From: Dicyema japonicum
Taxonomy: Eukaryota; Dicyemida; Rhombozoa; Dicyemidae
NCBI GenBank assembly: GCA_011109175.1
Contig: RDEW01000040.1
Coordinates: forward strand, 186,001-250,000
Length of the DNA: 64,000 bases
Reading direction: 5' to 3'
Program-made: the position numbers and the translations under genes
Part shown: positions 54,352 to 64,000 of the stretch, piece by piece
Layout: each line of letters opens with the position of its first letter
Numbering within the stretch: the first letter of the stretch is position 1
Notes under the pieces: model-generated
What the model was told of the DNA's origin: nothing
The model's database searches: none
Seen by the model: the letters and a program-made list of their open reading frames with translations, nothing else

Positions 54352-54681
54352 GTTAGCAGTCAATGTGACCTTATCCGAAGCTATTCGAACATTCCAGGTT
54401 TCCGAATATTGCATCAATGTTATTACTAACTATTAAACAAATGGACAAACCTCAAGAAAGAAAAAAGATGGAGACCGTAGATCAGTATTATGGAAGGAAA
54501 TAAACCTAACACAATACGAAGAATAAAAACAAAATTTTCAGTGCATTATGAATGGTATTTGATAATCAATCCAAGGGATAAATAAGTAAATATATTTCAA
54601 CTGACATCTGAATGAGGAATTGGTATTTTTAAAATCATAAAAAATCGACAAGATTCTGGTAGGTTGTGAAACATCAACTAA
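54352..54681. other. spacer, nothing recognised
   Basis: AT-rich, no open frame of interest. It hosts the TA target of the mariner-like element at its right edge. Confidence 0.5.
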
Positions 54682-54840
54682 TACAGGGTTTTCCTATTTA
54701 TTTAATAACTTTGTCATAAAATTTAATAACCTTGTCAAAAAATTTAATAACTTTGTCAAAATATTTAATAATTCGTCATAAAATTTAATAACTTTATCAA
54801 AATTTTTAATAACTTTGTCAAAATACTTAATAACTTTGTA

Positions 54841-54957
54841 AAGATTATTATTTATATTTTTGGGATTATTATTTATATTTATTGAGATCATTATTTATAT
54901 TTATTGGATCATTATTTATATTTATTGATCATTATTTATATTTATTGGATTATTAAG
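54841..54957 (+). repeat. tandem repeat inside mariner-like element
   Basis: Five copies or so of an about 22-bp unit ATTATTTATATTTATTGGATC, directly inside the left inverted-repeat arm. Not present next to the right arm, so it is not part of the inverted repeat. Confidence 0.8.
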
Positions 54958-54994
54958 TTCCTATAAATACAAATTTTAGCGCAAATTGAATTAA

Positions 54995-56046
54995 ATGAAT
55001 AGTTACAAAAACAAAAATACTACTCTATCCGAAGATAACCGAAAACTTATTATAAATAAACATGAAGCAGGGTTGGCTTATTCAAAAATAAGCGAAGGAC
55101 ATCTGTATTAACTATCAGACAGTTGTTTCTATCGTCAAAATAATACAAAAATACAGGAAGTTTTGCTTCAACAAAAAATAATTGTGGACGTAAGAAAAAA
55201 CTTAATTCATCGGACATCTTATTTTTGATAAATAAATTGAAGAAGATGCTTCATTTACTCTGAAGAATTTAAAAAATTCTTTATTTGATGTGCAAAGAAA
55301 AAATGTCTCTTTATCGACAATAAATAGGACGCTAGATACATTTGGATATATTTTAAAAAAGATTCAATTTGTACCTATGGCAAGAAATTCTACAATAAAT
55401 ATAGAAGAAATATATAGATTTGCCAGAAAAATAATTGAAATTGATAATCAACGGTTTATTTTTATAGACGCAATGGGAGTCAATTGTTCTATGAGATCCA
55501 AATTTGGAAGATCTATAAAAGGAGTTACTTCGAAAAAATGTATTAGAAACATAAGAGAGAAAAATATTTCTATTTGTGCTGCTATTTCTGTTGACGGCCT
55601 TTTACATTACGAAATCAATTCCTCCCCTTATCGCGCAGAGACGTTCATTGATTTTGTAATACAGCTTAATTATAAGCTTGAACATGCAGGGAAAAAAAGT
55701 ATGGTTATATATTATATTTAAGACATGGTATTGATATGTGACAATGCATCAATTCACAAGAGCGAGCAATTAAAAAATGTTGTATTCGGAACTGGTATCC
55801 AATTAATTTTTAACGTGTATAGGGTATGAATTGTATTTTTTGCCTCCTTATACTCCTCAACTCAATCCAATTGAAGAGTTTTTTTCTGTTTGGAAAAATA
55901 ACATCAAAAAGAAAAATTGTAGGAACTTTGAGGAATTAATAAACGCAATCCAAAACATCGGAGAAATTCCATCAAATGTGTGCAATAATTTGTATAGCCA
56001 CATGCGGAGCTATTTAGTTAAAGCATTGGCTTATGAAGAATTTTAA
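54995..56046 (+). pseudogene. Tc1/mariner-type transposase, frameshifted
   Basis: DDE transposase of the IS630-Tc1-mariner type. An N-terminal helix-turn-helix region (LSEDNRKLIINKHEAGLAYS, 55020-55080), shifted frames to KNVSLSTINRTLDTFGYILK, then the catalytic core: FIDAMGVNCSMRSKFGR (first Asp, 55455-55505), ICDNASIHKS (second Asp, 55738-55765) and FLPPYTPQLNPIEEFFSVWK (acidic third residue in NPIE, 55833-55895). Frameshifts near 55085, 55240 and 55718 and a short out-of-frame part near 55820 make it non-functional. It would need a functional relative for any movement. Confidence 0.85.
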
Positions 56047-56283
56047 TTTATAGTTGTTTTTTTCAATTAATTATAAAATTGGCTTCTTTTAATTTGACCC
56101 TTGACAAAGTTATTACACATTTTGACAAAGTTATTAAACATTTTGACAAAGTTATTAAGTATTTTGACGAATTATTAAACATTTTGACAAAGTTATTAAA
56201 TTTATGACAAAGTTATTAAATTTTATGACAAAGTTATTAAATATTTATTGACAAAGTTATTAAATAAATAGGAAAACCCTGTA

Positions 56284-57055
56284 ATATACGCCAATATCGT
56301 AGTATCTTGTGAGAATGAATGGGCAATCGCCATGGTTGGCAAACAGATTTATGACATTTAATAGCAAATCCTTCCAAACACGTAAACTTCCCAAAATTTT
56401 TTTTTATTGTATCTTAGACAACATGGACAGTATTTCACGACATAAAAGATATAGTAAACTGATAGTTTCATATGCTGATGACTCAATCATTAAATCCAGA
56501 AAGAATGAGTCCAACAAATTATCAGACGATTACAGAGCTCTTCAATCACCTGAAAGGGAGGAAATGAGAGGAAAGATGGCTGAACTCCTGAATGCAAGTA
56601 AGAGACAAAAATGAAATATACAATATATGATAAATTGAATATCTGAATAAATAATGCTGAAATAATACATTTATGATTGACAAAACATTTCTATAAAACA
56701 TTCTGTAAACAATACTCCAACATTATAAGCAGATATTATAATCTTTATGATGTAAACTACAATACTTCACAACACCACCACAAACATGTTGAGCACGCGT
56801 GTTTATGTAATTTAACAAATTTAGGTTCTCCATAATATATTATCATATATTATATAAATAATATATATATTCATTATTAAATTTTATTTCTTTTACGTAT
56901 TTTATGAATGTTCAGGGACGATCTGATTGTTCAATTGTATCATTAAGTTTTCTGCTGGTAAACTGTGTTTAATCAATTTAATGATTATTTTATTTTTTAT
57001 TCTAAAACAAAGATTCACCGACAAATAAAATAAAAAAGAGTGGGGGCCGTCAGGT
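56284..57055. other. AT-rich spacer, one short frame
   Basis: A 101-codon plus frame at 56309-56614 contains SYADDSIIKS, which recalls an RT motif C, and then a Glu/Arg-rich tail. Without other motifs it cannot be assigned. The rest is AT-rich. Confidence 0.4.
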
Positions 57056-57330
57056 GATCACGGTCTCCTTAGGCATCTTTTCTTGGTGTTCCTCCCGAGA
57101 GACGACAAGCTTCATGTATGGATGATCCACATGTCGTAACCATTTTCCTCACAAGTGTCTCGAACGGAGTTGGCATTAGTGGTGAGAACCTAGTACCCTC
57201 GTGACTATTTCTTGGAATGGAATTTATTTTCTTTAGGTTGGTATAGTATAGGTGAATCCCCCATGCTGCACAGCAGAAACTGATTGTTGGTTGTATGTAT
57301 TGCATGTAAAGGTGATTTAATGTGGAGTGG
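57000..57330 (-). pseudogene. Jockey-like LINE, 3' end
   Basis: Minus strand: MQYIQPTISFCCAAWGIHLY, then TRFSPLMPTPFETLVRKM, ending in GGTPRKDA and a 3' UTR with TTTTATTTGTCGGTGAATC. Same terminus as at 4370-4530. Confidence 0.72.
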
Positions 57331-57539
57331 AAACAGCTTTTGTAGTATCTAAGTAAGGTCTTTTACAAAATTTAGTTTTTGTTGGGAGGAGGAAATGATG
57401 TTGCTGGCATGCTATCTGAAGGTCATAAGGGGTTCGTATATGATCCTCAGTATTTTGATAGAGTTAGTGGTGGGGATTTACGTTTCATTAAGGTCAAAAA
57501 TATCTGAGTTCCCGTAACCTAATCCATGATTTGATCAAA

Positions 57540-57960
57540 ATTCACGCAACTCTCCTTCCAAAGGCCTTGCTAGCCTATGTATCCTATATTTGAAACACCT
57601 TGTACCTATTGGACTCAATACTCTCAAGGCCATTTATGAATTCTCAATCAACTCATGTTTTATTCTTACATTATGCAAGAAATCGATAATTATCCCTGTA
57701 CTCAAAAACAACAAGGATTCTTCCTACAGACCTATTTCGTCAGTTGTATCGAAGATTTCGAACAAGATCTCAGACTACCTCTATGTTTTCATTCCCATAT
57801 GTCCCGATTCCGCTACCTCTTCATAGGTCTCCCTCGGGGATCCGTTCTCTTACCATCACTTTTAAGCCATACCTAAGCGACATCATAATGACAAAGAAAA
57901 CGATCCTCCTATCATACGCCGATGACATTTTTATTGCATCCAAGGATAAACGCATTTAAC
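57540..57960 (+). pseudogene. Jockey-like LINE, RT fragment
   Basis: Plus strand: KKSIIIPVLKNNKDSSYRPI (57660-57735; RT motifs 1-2), then by deletion LPRGSVLLPSLLS and ILLSYADDIFIASKDK (57900-57955; motif C). Motif A region is missing. Confidence 0.72.
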
Positions 57961-57964
57961 TGGT

Positions 57965-58550
57965 ATCTGTAATGTCTAAGAAAAACTGACTTGATGGTGA
58001 CAAACTGGATGTATCCATTCACGTCGAAATCCTTATGTGTGTGGGAGAATAGATTAGGGTGTACATGACACATGTACTCTGTGAAGACCCGTCTTGTCTC
58101 ATATACACCAACTGAAAGATAAAATTGATTGGAGAAGGAAACCTTAGATTCGTCCATGAAGACATGATCGCTTAGATTTCAGAAAGAAGAGTTCAATGAT
58201 CTTCCTCTAATTGACATTCAGTTATAGAAATGACAAAGTTTGGCCAAATTGAGTTCAAGCCATGCTAATTGGAGAATAATGAAGGGAGTATATATTGTGT
58301 CTCCAATAAATAGCAATTCCAAGAATAACGAAACCATCAATTGTTAAACCGAAATTGGAGAGACCTCGCATATTAACATGAACTGTCACTCAGTCTCTCT
58401 GAACACATATCTACGGAGATCACATAAATTATTTCCTGGCTAAACCATCTGTGCCCTCTAGCCCAAGTGGAATTAGTGGAGATGGCCACCAAAGATTTTG
58501 GTGGGTGGTTTGAAGATAGTGATATTGAATGCCCACTCTTTAAGGGAAAA
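57965..58550. other. no supported gene
   Basis: Mixed repeat-like sequence. Minus-strand frames at 57912-58157 and 58373-58567 are not recognised. Confidence 0.4.
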
Positions 58551-58554
58551 ACAT

Positions 58555-58650
58555 GATGATTTAGCACTCCTTGAGGCGGTTTCTAAAGTCGACATTCTCG
58601 TGGTGAATGAAACGAAATTGAAGAAGGTTAGTTGCTCCACAATAGAGGAA
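58555..58650 (+). pseudogene. LINE AP-endonuclease fragment
   Basis: Plus strand reads LALLEAVSKVDILVVNETKL, the NETKL box with the catalytic Glu of an AP-endonuclease LINE. About 30 codons. Confidence 0.55.
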
Positions 58651-58739
58651 CATCAATCAGTGGAAGTAAGTTGAGAAACTACTGATCTCATGTAGACTAA
58701 ATCTGAGCAAAGGAATGTTTTCAAACCATAATATTTTGT

Positions 58740-59042
58740 CGTTTATTAAACTATAGGAATTGCCTAAGAGCCAAGTTGAGACAATGTGTGAACTGTAAGG
58801 ATAGGGAGATCTAGTAGAATCGGGATGATTAAAAGAATCATTGACAGAATGCTAAGGGATGAAACAGGACGAGAGTGAAAGGTTGAAGGTGGTAGGATGG
58901 ACATTAAAAACCCGTTTTTGGCAAAGTAATCTCCATGCAGTAGAAGCATATTCCACACGGATGCTATGGTTTGTCGGTATAGCTGTTGGATGTATTCCTC
59001 AAGATTAAAAAAGTACTCTTGACAAGTGACCATGCGAACCAA
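58740..59042 (-). pseudogene. LINE ORF2 fragment (post-RT)
   Basis: Minus-strand frame with FNLEEYIQQLYRQTIASVWN, resembling the region after the RT in Jockey/CR1-type ORF2 (LYKxxIxPxxxY). The remainder is hydrophobic and frame-shifted. Weak assignment. Confidence 0.45.
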
Positions 59043-59434
59043 AAAATTAATTATAAAAATACTTTATCTCTTACTTTTTAAAGTCATTGACATATTTACT
59101 GTAAAAATTATACTTTTTCGTACTCCAATTGTATCCATGCATTGAACTTTTTGTTCCAAATCTGTAACAAAATATAAATGTTCCCATTTTTCTTGAAAAG
59201 TTCGGGTTTCTAGTTCTATTTTCCTTTTTTGAGATACAGACATTTTGCCAGAACAACAAAAAACCCATTAATTCAAAATAAATAACATAATCTAAAAAAT
59301 TATAGTAATTTTTAGATTTTTGGGCGCATTTGGTCCGCATGTTTGATCCTCTGGTTTAGAGTGTAGACTACCATTGTATTTATCTAATTTTCAAAACTAT
59401 TGGGATCTTTAAGATTGTAAGCAGTAAAGAAAAA

Positions 59435-62400
59435 TTATTTTTTAAAATATTCAACAACATCAGTCCAATATTGAGATGGCATGCGAAAATGCAAGCCAAA
59501 TTCACTTTTAAAGTCTATAATAAATTATACATAATACTGTTATCGTCCCTATCTTGTCTCTAAAATATATTTATACAACCAACCATAACATATTCTGCCA
59601 AATGTGAACAGTTCAACTCAATTGAAACAATTCGTGTATTCTCATCATTTTTGTAACAACAAGCAATCAAAGTCGGGAATAAAACGTCAATTAATTCCGG
59701 ATCAGAAAAATATTTGAAAGGAAGATTGCATAGTTGTTGAAGAATAGTCGGGGCCATACCTGACTGAATTATTTCCTAACCATTAGTTCCTAATAGAACC
59801 TGATTAGTTACATTTAAACTGGCAAAGTGTCCAATAAGAAGAATTATTGATTGTAGGAGATCATCAACATATTGAGTAAGGCAGTGCTGCATCAGATTGC
59901 TGACAATATAACGGAATTGTAGCCAAACGATAGCGTCACTCACAGCAATCTTATTAACAAAGACAATAAACCTGTAATGTGGAGACATCAAAAATAGCAT
60001 ATTGGTTCAGAAAACAGAACATTTTTTTAGATATATTAACTGTCTTTTCAGAGATAGTTTGTAATGTGAACTCGTTCTGATCAAATGACAGCAGAGTTCT
60101 GTGTAGTAAATCGATAGTTTCGAATGCACATGTCACGTGGAATATAAAAGATATGTCCTTGAATGAAATTTGATTTCTAAGCATTATAATACAAAAACAA
60201 CTTATATGGTTTCAACCAGAATACAAAAGCAGAAAAAAAGTCTAGAGAAGCAGTCACAAACACGAAAGAGGTCTTAATGTCTTCAATGAGACGAAGGGAA
60301 CATGAAATGTACTCTAATATTGCCATATTTTTGATGTAACTAACATTAGATATTAAATCAAACTTGAAAATATGAACACCATTTGAAACCTCTTTATGTA
60401 GAGCTCCGTTTTTAAAAACTATAGCAAGGATTCTTAAGCAAATGGTGAGGAGAGAGTCATCAGAAATACTGAGATTTTGACCCACAAATGGGATTTGTAC
60501 ATGTGACTAAATAAATTGACATGACTCACAGATAATTGGTACAAGAGAAGGTTGATTAAAATCAAAAATTCACAAGAATTTAACATTGTTAAACAATTCT
60601 CTTGTGAATGTTCAATGACGTGGTAAATTATCTCCAGGCATATTATTTCCAGTCTAATTTGAAACAAATCATAAACTTGGAACAAAGACGAGAAACAAAA
60701 TTAATATTTTTAGGTTGATGTGTAAGAGAATTTAATAAAATCCCAAATCCTCCACAGTTATTAAAAATTTTTGAAAATTTGTCATTTGACTTATCCTGGG
60801 ACTGAAACTAAGCAATAAACTTTATAAATTCTTAAAATTTCATTAAAATTTTTTCCCAATTCGTTAAATTGTATAATCGATTCATTTTCATCACATCTTC
60901 GCTTAATAGCCTTCAAATTAAACAATAACCTAAATATTTACATCATCCAACTTGAATTCTTTAGATTTTTTATCTCCGTAGTGTACATTTGGAGTGGTCA
61001 TTTCTGATAAACTGTTCCTTTATTCACTCATTAACTATACCTTTCAGCAAGAATTTCCCTTATTTCCGAACATTTAGTCTTTAAGAGAGCATTCCTTTGT
61101 CGCTTAAAGTCTTCAATGTAAGAGTCCTCCATCTCTTCATCAGCATCACTTATCAAACAAGGGGTCTCTATTTTTTCTGTTGGAACCCCATTCTTATGTT
61201 TTTCAGAAGAAATGTGATCCAACACATAAACATTGGAGGGAATCTGACAAATATTAAAAAATACAACCAAAATGTTGCATTTTGTACACATTTTGCAATT
61301 TAATTTTCTTGATTTATCAATAGGATGAATATTTCCCCTCGTGGGTCTAATCTGCCTCATTTGAATTGTTTGACGAGCCTTTACTTCAGCTTTCTAATAT
61401 AAAAAGTAAGCATTAACCTTTGCTTCGATCTTTTCCTTTAGAGCCGATACTTTTTCTTCTTTTGAGCATTAAGAATAGCCATTCTCTGTCTATGACTCCT
61501 TCCAATAATAATGATAATTACCTTTCTCTGTCTCTCCTATTAGCTCGGTTTTCTCGTTTCTTTTTCTTACGCTGCTCTTCAAACTCATTTTGCCTCTGTT
61601 TTTTGGTTTCTTGACGTTTCATTAGTTCACAAATTCTTTGCGATTCATTCTCCTCTCTACGAGCGACCACAGCAGCAATTTTATCACTATGTTCGTATTG
61701 TCGTCTCTGTCTTTCCTCCTGTAAGTCTGAAAAATGTAGAAAACCTGAATATCTCGCAATCTATGTTGACTTTCAGACATTTTGTTATCCAATTCATATC
61801 TTTTAGTCTCAATGTCGAGATTTTTGATAAAAGCGACCTCATTTATCTTTACTAAACAAAATTATGTGCCTTTTCGTCCGCTTCGTGAGCTTTATCGATA
61901 ATTTTCTGTAGTTCTCTAGAACGATTCTCTTCAGCAAGTCGCATTTTCCGTTCTAAGGCATCTCTCTGCTCTTGGATCATCCTTTTCTTGTATGAATTAA
62001 CCAATGCAATCTAAAAACATACAATTAACTACTTTGTGTCGTAAATCCTTGATCTTGGTTCTTCTCTGAGACAATATCTGTTGTCTGTAGTTTGCAGCTT
62101 TTTCCAATTTTTCATCAAGTTTTTTGAGAAGAGATTGTCTATATATAAAATATATAATAAAACTCTTCAGTATCGTCCTCATCAACTGATGATGCCGTGG
62201 AATCGAATGTACCTGGCTGAAATAATTCAATTTCCGCAGACAGTTTCATATCATGTTCATTATTGATTTTAAAGTTAACTCGCTCATGGACGCTAATTTA
62301 GCTCCCAATTCATCCTCATAATCATATATTTCTCGCATGGTCTATCAATTACATGTTTCCTAACCTTTTCAATATTATCATTATTTTCCTTAGAGGATGA

Positions 62401-62790
62401 ATCAAGAGTTTGTACAAAGTCTGTACTTTTAATTTCCGAAGGTTTTTGTACCGGTAAGTCATTTCTTTTGAAATAACTTCTTTTTGGGGGTTTGTGGGGA
62501 AAATAAGGTCGACTAGCAACATTAAACTAACACAAACTTAAAATGCCATGGAAGATAGTATATGGCAAAACAAGGGATCATATAACCTGAAATATTGTAA
62601 CTTGATGGGGAAATTATACTATGCAGTGAATTGACAGCACTTTCAAGGCGAAATAAGATATCCTATTAGTTACAGTCGATAACATAACTTTGCAAAAGTT
62701 GACATCTTTATTTTTGTGAGCATATTCTACCACTTGATCTAGCATTTTTTCAAATGTATGTTTGATGTTTTTATCAACATTATTAGTCAT
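59435..62790 (-). CDS. SCAPER: SCAPER orthologue (spliced)
   Basis: S-phase cyclin A-associated protein residing in the ER/cytosol, a cyclin A/CDK2 partner also linked to translation and cilia. Landmarks from N- to C-terminus: start ATG at 62790 with KHTFEKMLDQVVEYAHKNKD; a long charged coiled coil rich in Arg/Lys/Glu/Gln (62230-61430); one C2H2 finger, CTKC and then HISSEKH, split by a 24-nt intron at 61244-61267; a helical repeat region (60700-59780); then ILQQLCNLPFKYFSDPELID and VLFPTLIACCYKND (59640-59750), the most conserved block; and the end FRMPSQYWTDVVEYFKK with TAA at 59435-59437. Other exact introns: 59560-59583 (24 nt) and 59515-59537 (23 nt). It is shorter than the vertebrate protein. 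Not all N-terminal joints could be resolved. Confidence 0.93.
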
Positions 62791-62794
62791 GGTT

Positions 62795-62945
62795 ATACAA
62801 CTATTGTTAGATATATTATTAATGTTTAAATTTTTTAAATGAAATTATTATTTTATTTTAATATTTTTTATGCACTATGGTTAATTAAGTGATTTCTTGC
62901 AAAACTTGATAATTTTTTAATGTTTCCCTAAAAATACACTAACAA
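62795..62945. promoter_or_regulatory. SCAPER upstream region, no element named
   Basis: AT-rich, about 150 bp between the SCAPER start codon and the family C fragment. No TATA box or splice-leader acceptor can be assigned with confidence. Confidence 0.25.
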
Positions 62946-62949
62946 TAAT

Positions 62950-63245
62950 AAATGTATATGCACCACACTGTGGAAGAGTGGCAAAAAACCCGACAGAACT
63001 GGATGAATTCTACTCAGCATTATCAAAGACGTATAATGAATATGAGTCGTCCTCACTAATATTCATTGCTTGCGATCTAATGCGAAAATTGGAACAAAAA
63101 AGAACTCAGAAGATACCTTCATGGAAGACACGGACGTGGGAATAGAAACTTTCCTGGGATCATACTCGGCCATTTCTGCACGGCAAACAAATTTTTCTTA
63201 TGCAACACAGTATTCTCACATCGTGTATGCCACATAACCACTTGG
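62950..63245 (+). pseudogene. family C LINE, endonuclease fragment
   Basis: Plus strand: NVYAPHCGRVAKNPTELDEF, YSALSKTYNEYESSSLIFIA, then by frameshift GKHGRGNRNFPGIILGHFC and KFFLCNTVFSHRVCHITTW. These parallel 15600-15930 residue by residue, placing it in the same family. It ends where a minus-strand Jockey-like fragment begins. Confidence 0.78.
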
Positions 63246-63600
63246 TGAATCTCTTGAATTCGGGTCTGTAGCAGCTGGGACATGATGGTGGAGGGAGTTT
63301 GCACATATTGACAACTGTCAATCGGAGAGAGGGTAGGCATATTCTCAGAGTTAGTTGTTCCAGTGTGTAGTCCGAAATATTTCTGGCCATTATATGCTTC
63401 CTGCTTAGCGTAATAAGGTATCTTTCCTTTCCATGATCTTTGTCTCGTCTGAAAACGGAGTATCCCGGAAAGTTAAGAGTTGGTCGCCGTGGGTTAAGTT
63501 TCGTCTTTTGGAAAAGAGCTATATCCACTGAGTGTTTTATGAGAAAGCGTTGTAGTTCGGCAATTTTTGTTCGGATACCATTATTATTATAATAATTCGG
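63246..63600 (-). pseudogene. Jockey-like LINE, endonuclease fragment
   Basis: Minus strand: VDIALFQKTKLNPRRPTLNF and PGYSVFRRDKDHGKERYLIT, then YTLEQLTLRICLPSLRLTVV. Parallels 43900-44200. The catalytic Glu of the QETKL box is Lys here (QKTKL), so it was not active. A 13-bp repeat TTCGGATACCATT occurs twice at its 5' edge (63570-63610). Confidence 0.7.
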
Positions 63601-63793
63601 ATACCATTGATGTTAGTTTGTAACATGACTTGCCTAAATGAACAAAAGACATATTTATTTAAGTTTTATTAAAATAATATTAAATAGTTAATTGTTTTCT
63701 TTGCTTCAATAATACTTGTTTTGTACTTTCTTACTGAATAAATTTTTTTTAAATGATACAAATTTTATTAAGGAAAGAAAAGAGAGTAAACGG

Positions 63794-63982
63794 TTATATA
63801 GCGGCTGCTTTGATTGCGTGGCTATTTCCTCTCAAGATGGAGAGCGAGATTCGCTTAATTAACCAGCAGGGCTCACGAGGGTCTCCTGTTCGTATAGCGA
63901 TCCGATTCCCTAGACAACTCAAGAATTCTAGCGTCGCAGGCGTAAGGGAACCAGACGTCTCAACGGCGAATGGAACAAACAA
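63794..63982 (-). pseudogene. family B retrotransposon, C-terminus
   Basis: A 62-codon frame ending in LIKRISLSILRGNSHAIKAA, preceded by PFAVETSGSLTPATLEFL and GDPREPCW. This is the best-preserved C-terminus of family B in the window. The upstream nuclease-like part would lie beyond the right window edge. Confidence 0.72.
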
Positions 63983-64000
63983 AAAAGAAATAAAAAAAAC

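Larger units (their letters stand above)
54684..56281 (+). mobile_element. Tc1/mariner-like transposon, complete ends
   Basis: A 1598-bp element with perfect 33-bp terminal inverted repeats (54684-54716 and 56249-56281, starting CAGGGTTTTCC) and TA target duplications at 54682-54683 and 56282-56283. Each arm extends inward as about 6-8 tandem copies of a roughly 20-bp unit (TTAATAACTTTGTCAAAAT): left arm to about 54840, right arm from about 56105. The interior codes for a broken transposase. Confidence 0.92.

Noticed and set aside
56450-56500. SYADDSIIKS as a reverse transcriptase active site
   Set aside because: No other RT motif lies near it in any frame and the downstream Glu/Arg-rich part is unlike LINE ORF2.
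1-64000. bacterial operon, prophage or CRISPR-type system
   Set aside because: Spliceosomal introns, tRNA-derived SINEs, LINEs and animal orthologues show eukaryotic DNA. No regularly spaced direct repeats with unique spacers were found.

Overview
This is eukaryotic, almost certainly metazoan, AT-rich DNA: a mosaic of five conserved single-copy genes and a dense, nested litter of degenerate transposons. The strongest clue to the host is splicing. In every conserved gene the open frame is cut by GT...AG introns of only about 21-29 nt, most of them 21-24, and removing them restores the protein. Animals known to have introns this small are the dicyemid mesozoans, so a dicyemid such as Dicyema, or a related simplified parasite, is my best inference. 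The standard stop codons are in use, which argues against ciliates.

Conserved genes: DDX42 (SF3b-associated DEAD-box helicase, + strand, 4618-6837); HID1 (Golgi/dense-core-vesicle protein, - strand, 6860-9139), convergent with DDX42 and only 22 nt from it; EIF2B1 (eIF2B alpha, + strand, about 18176-19306); AK9 (multidomain adenylate kinase, + strand, 22672-28909); and SCAPER (- strand, 59435-62790). They are ordinary housekeeping, secretory and ciliary genes and form no common pathway or operon.

Mobile elements. (A) A non-LTR retrotransposon with a restriction-like endonuclease (R2/R4/NeSL-type). One copy is intact (10171-13626), one has frameshifts (28974-32547), and partial copies lie at 32640-33445, 38980-39930, 45050-45170 and 53725-53919. 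(B) A second, more diverged family with a C-terminal RPD/ATCVDT domain (Utopia-like, tentative): 3390-4330, 33995-35130, 35850-37000, 63790-64000. (C) A LINE with an AP-type endonuclease: 13809-14448, 15430-16300, 37465-38125, 50117-51560, 62950-63245. (D) Many Jockey-superfamily-like LINE fragments. (E) A tRNA-derived SINE, complete at 39019-39346 and 48591-48901, with truncated copies elsewhere. (F) DNA elements: a Tc1/mariner-like element with composite inverted repeats (54684-56281), a pogo/Tigger 3' end (about 53920-54349) and hAT remnants. (G) Two retroviral-type integrase genes (40205-41856 and 52010-52730) that themselves carry 23-25 nt introns.

Several insertions can be dated relative to each other because their target-site duplications are visible: a SINE in a family A element, a LINE in a hAT element, and an RTE-like tail in the integrase gene. 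No CRISPR array, operon, rRNA or credible functional tRNA gene was seen.
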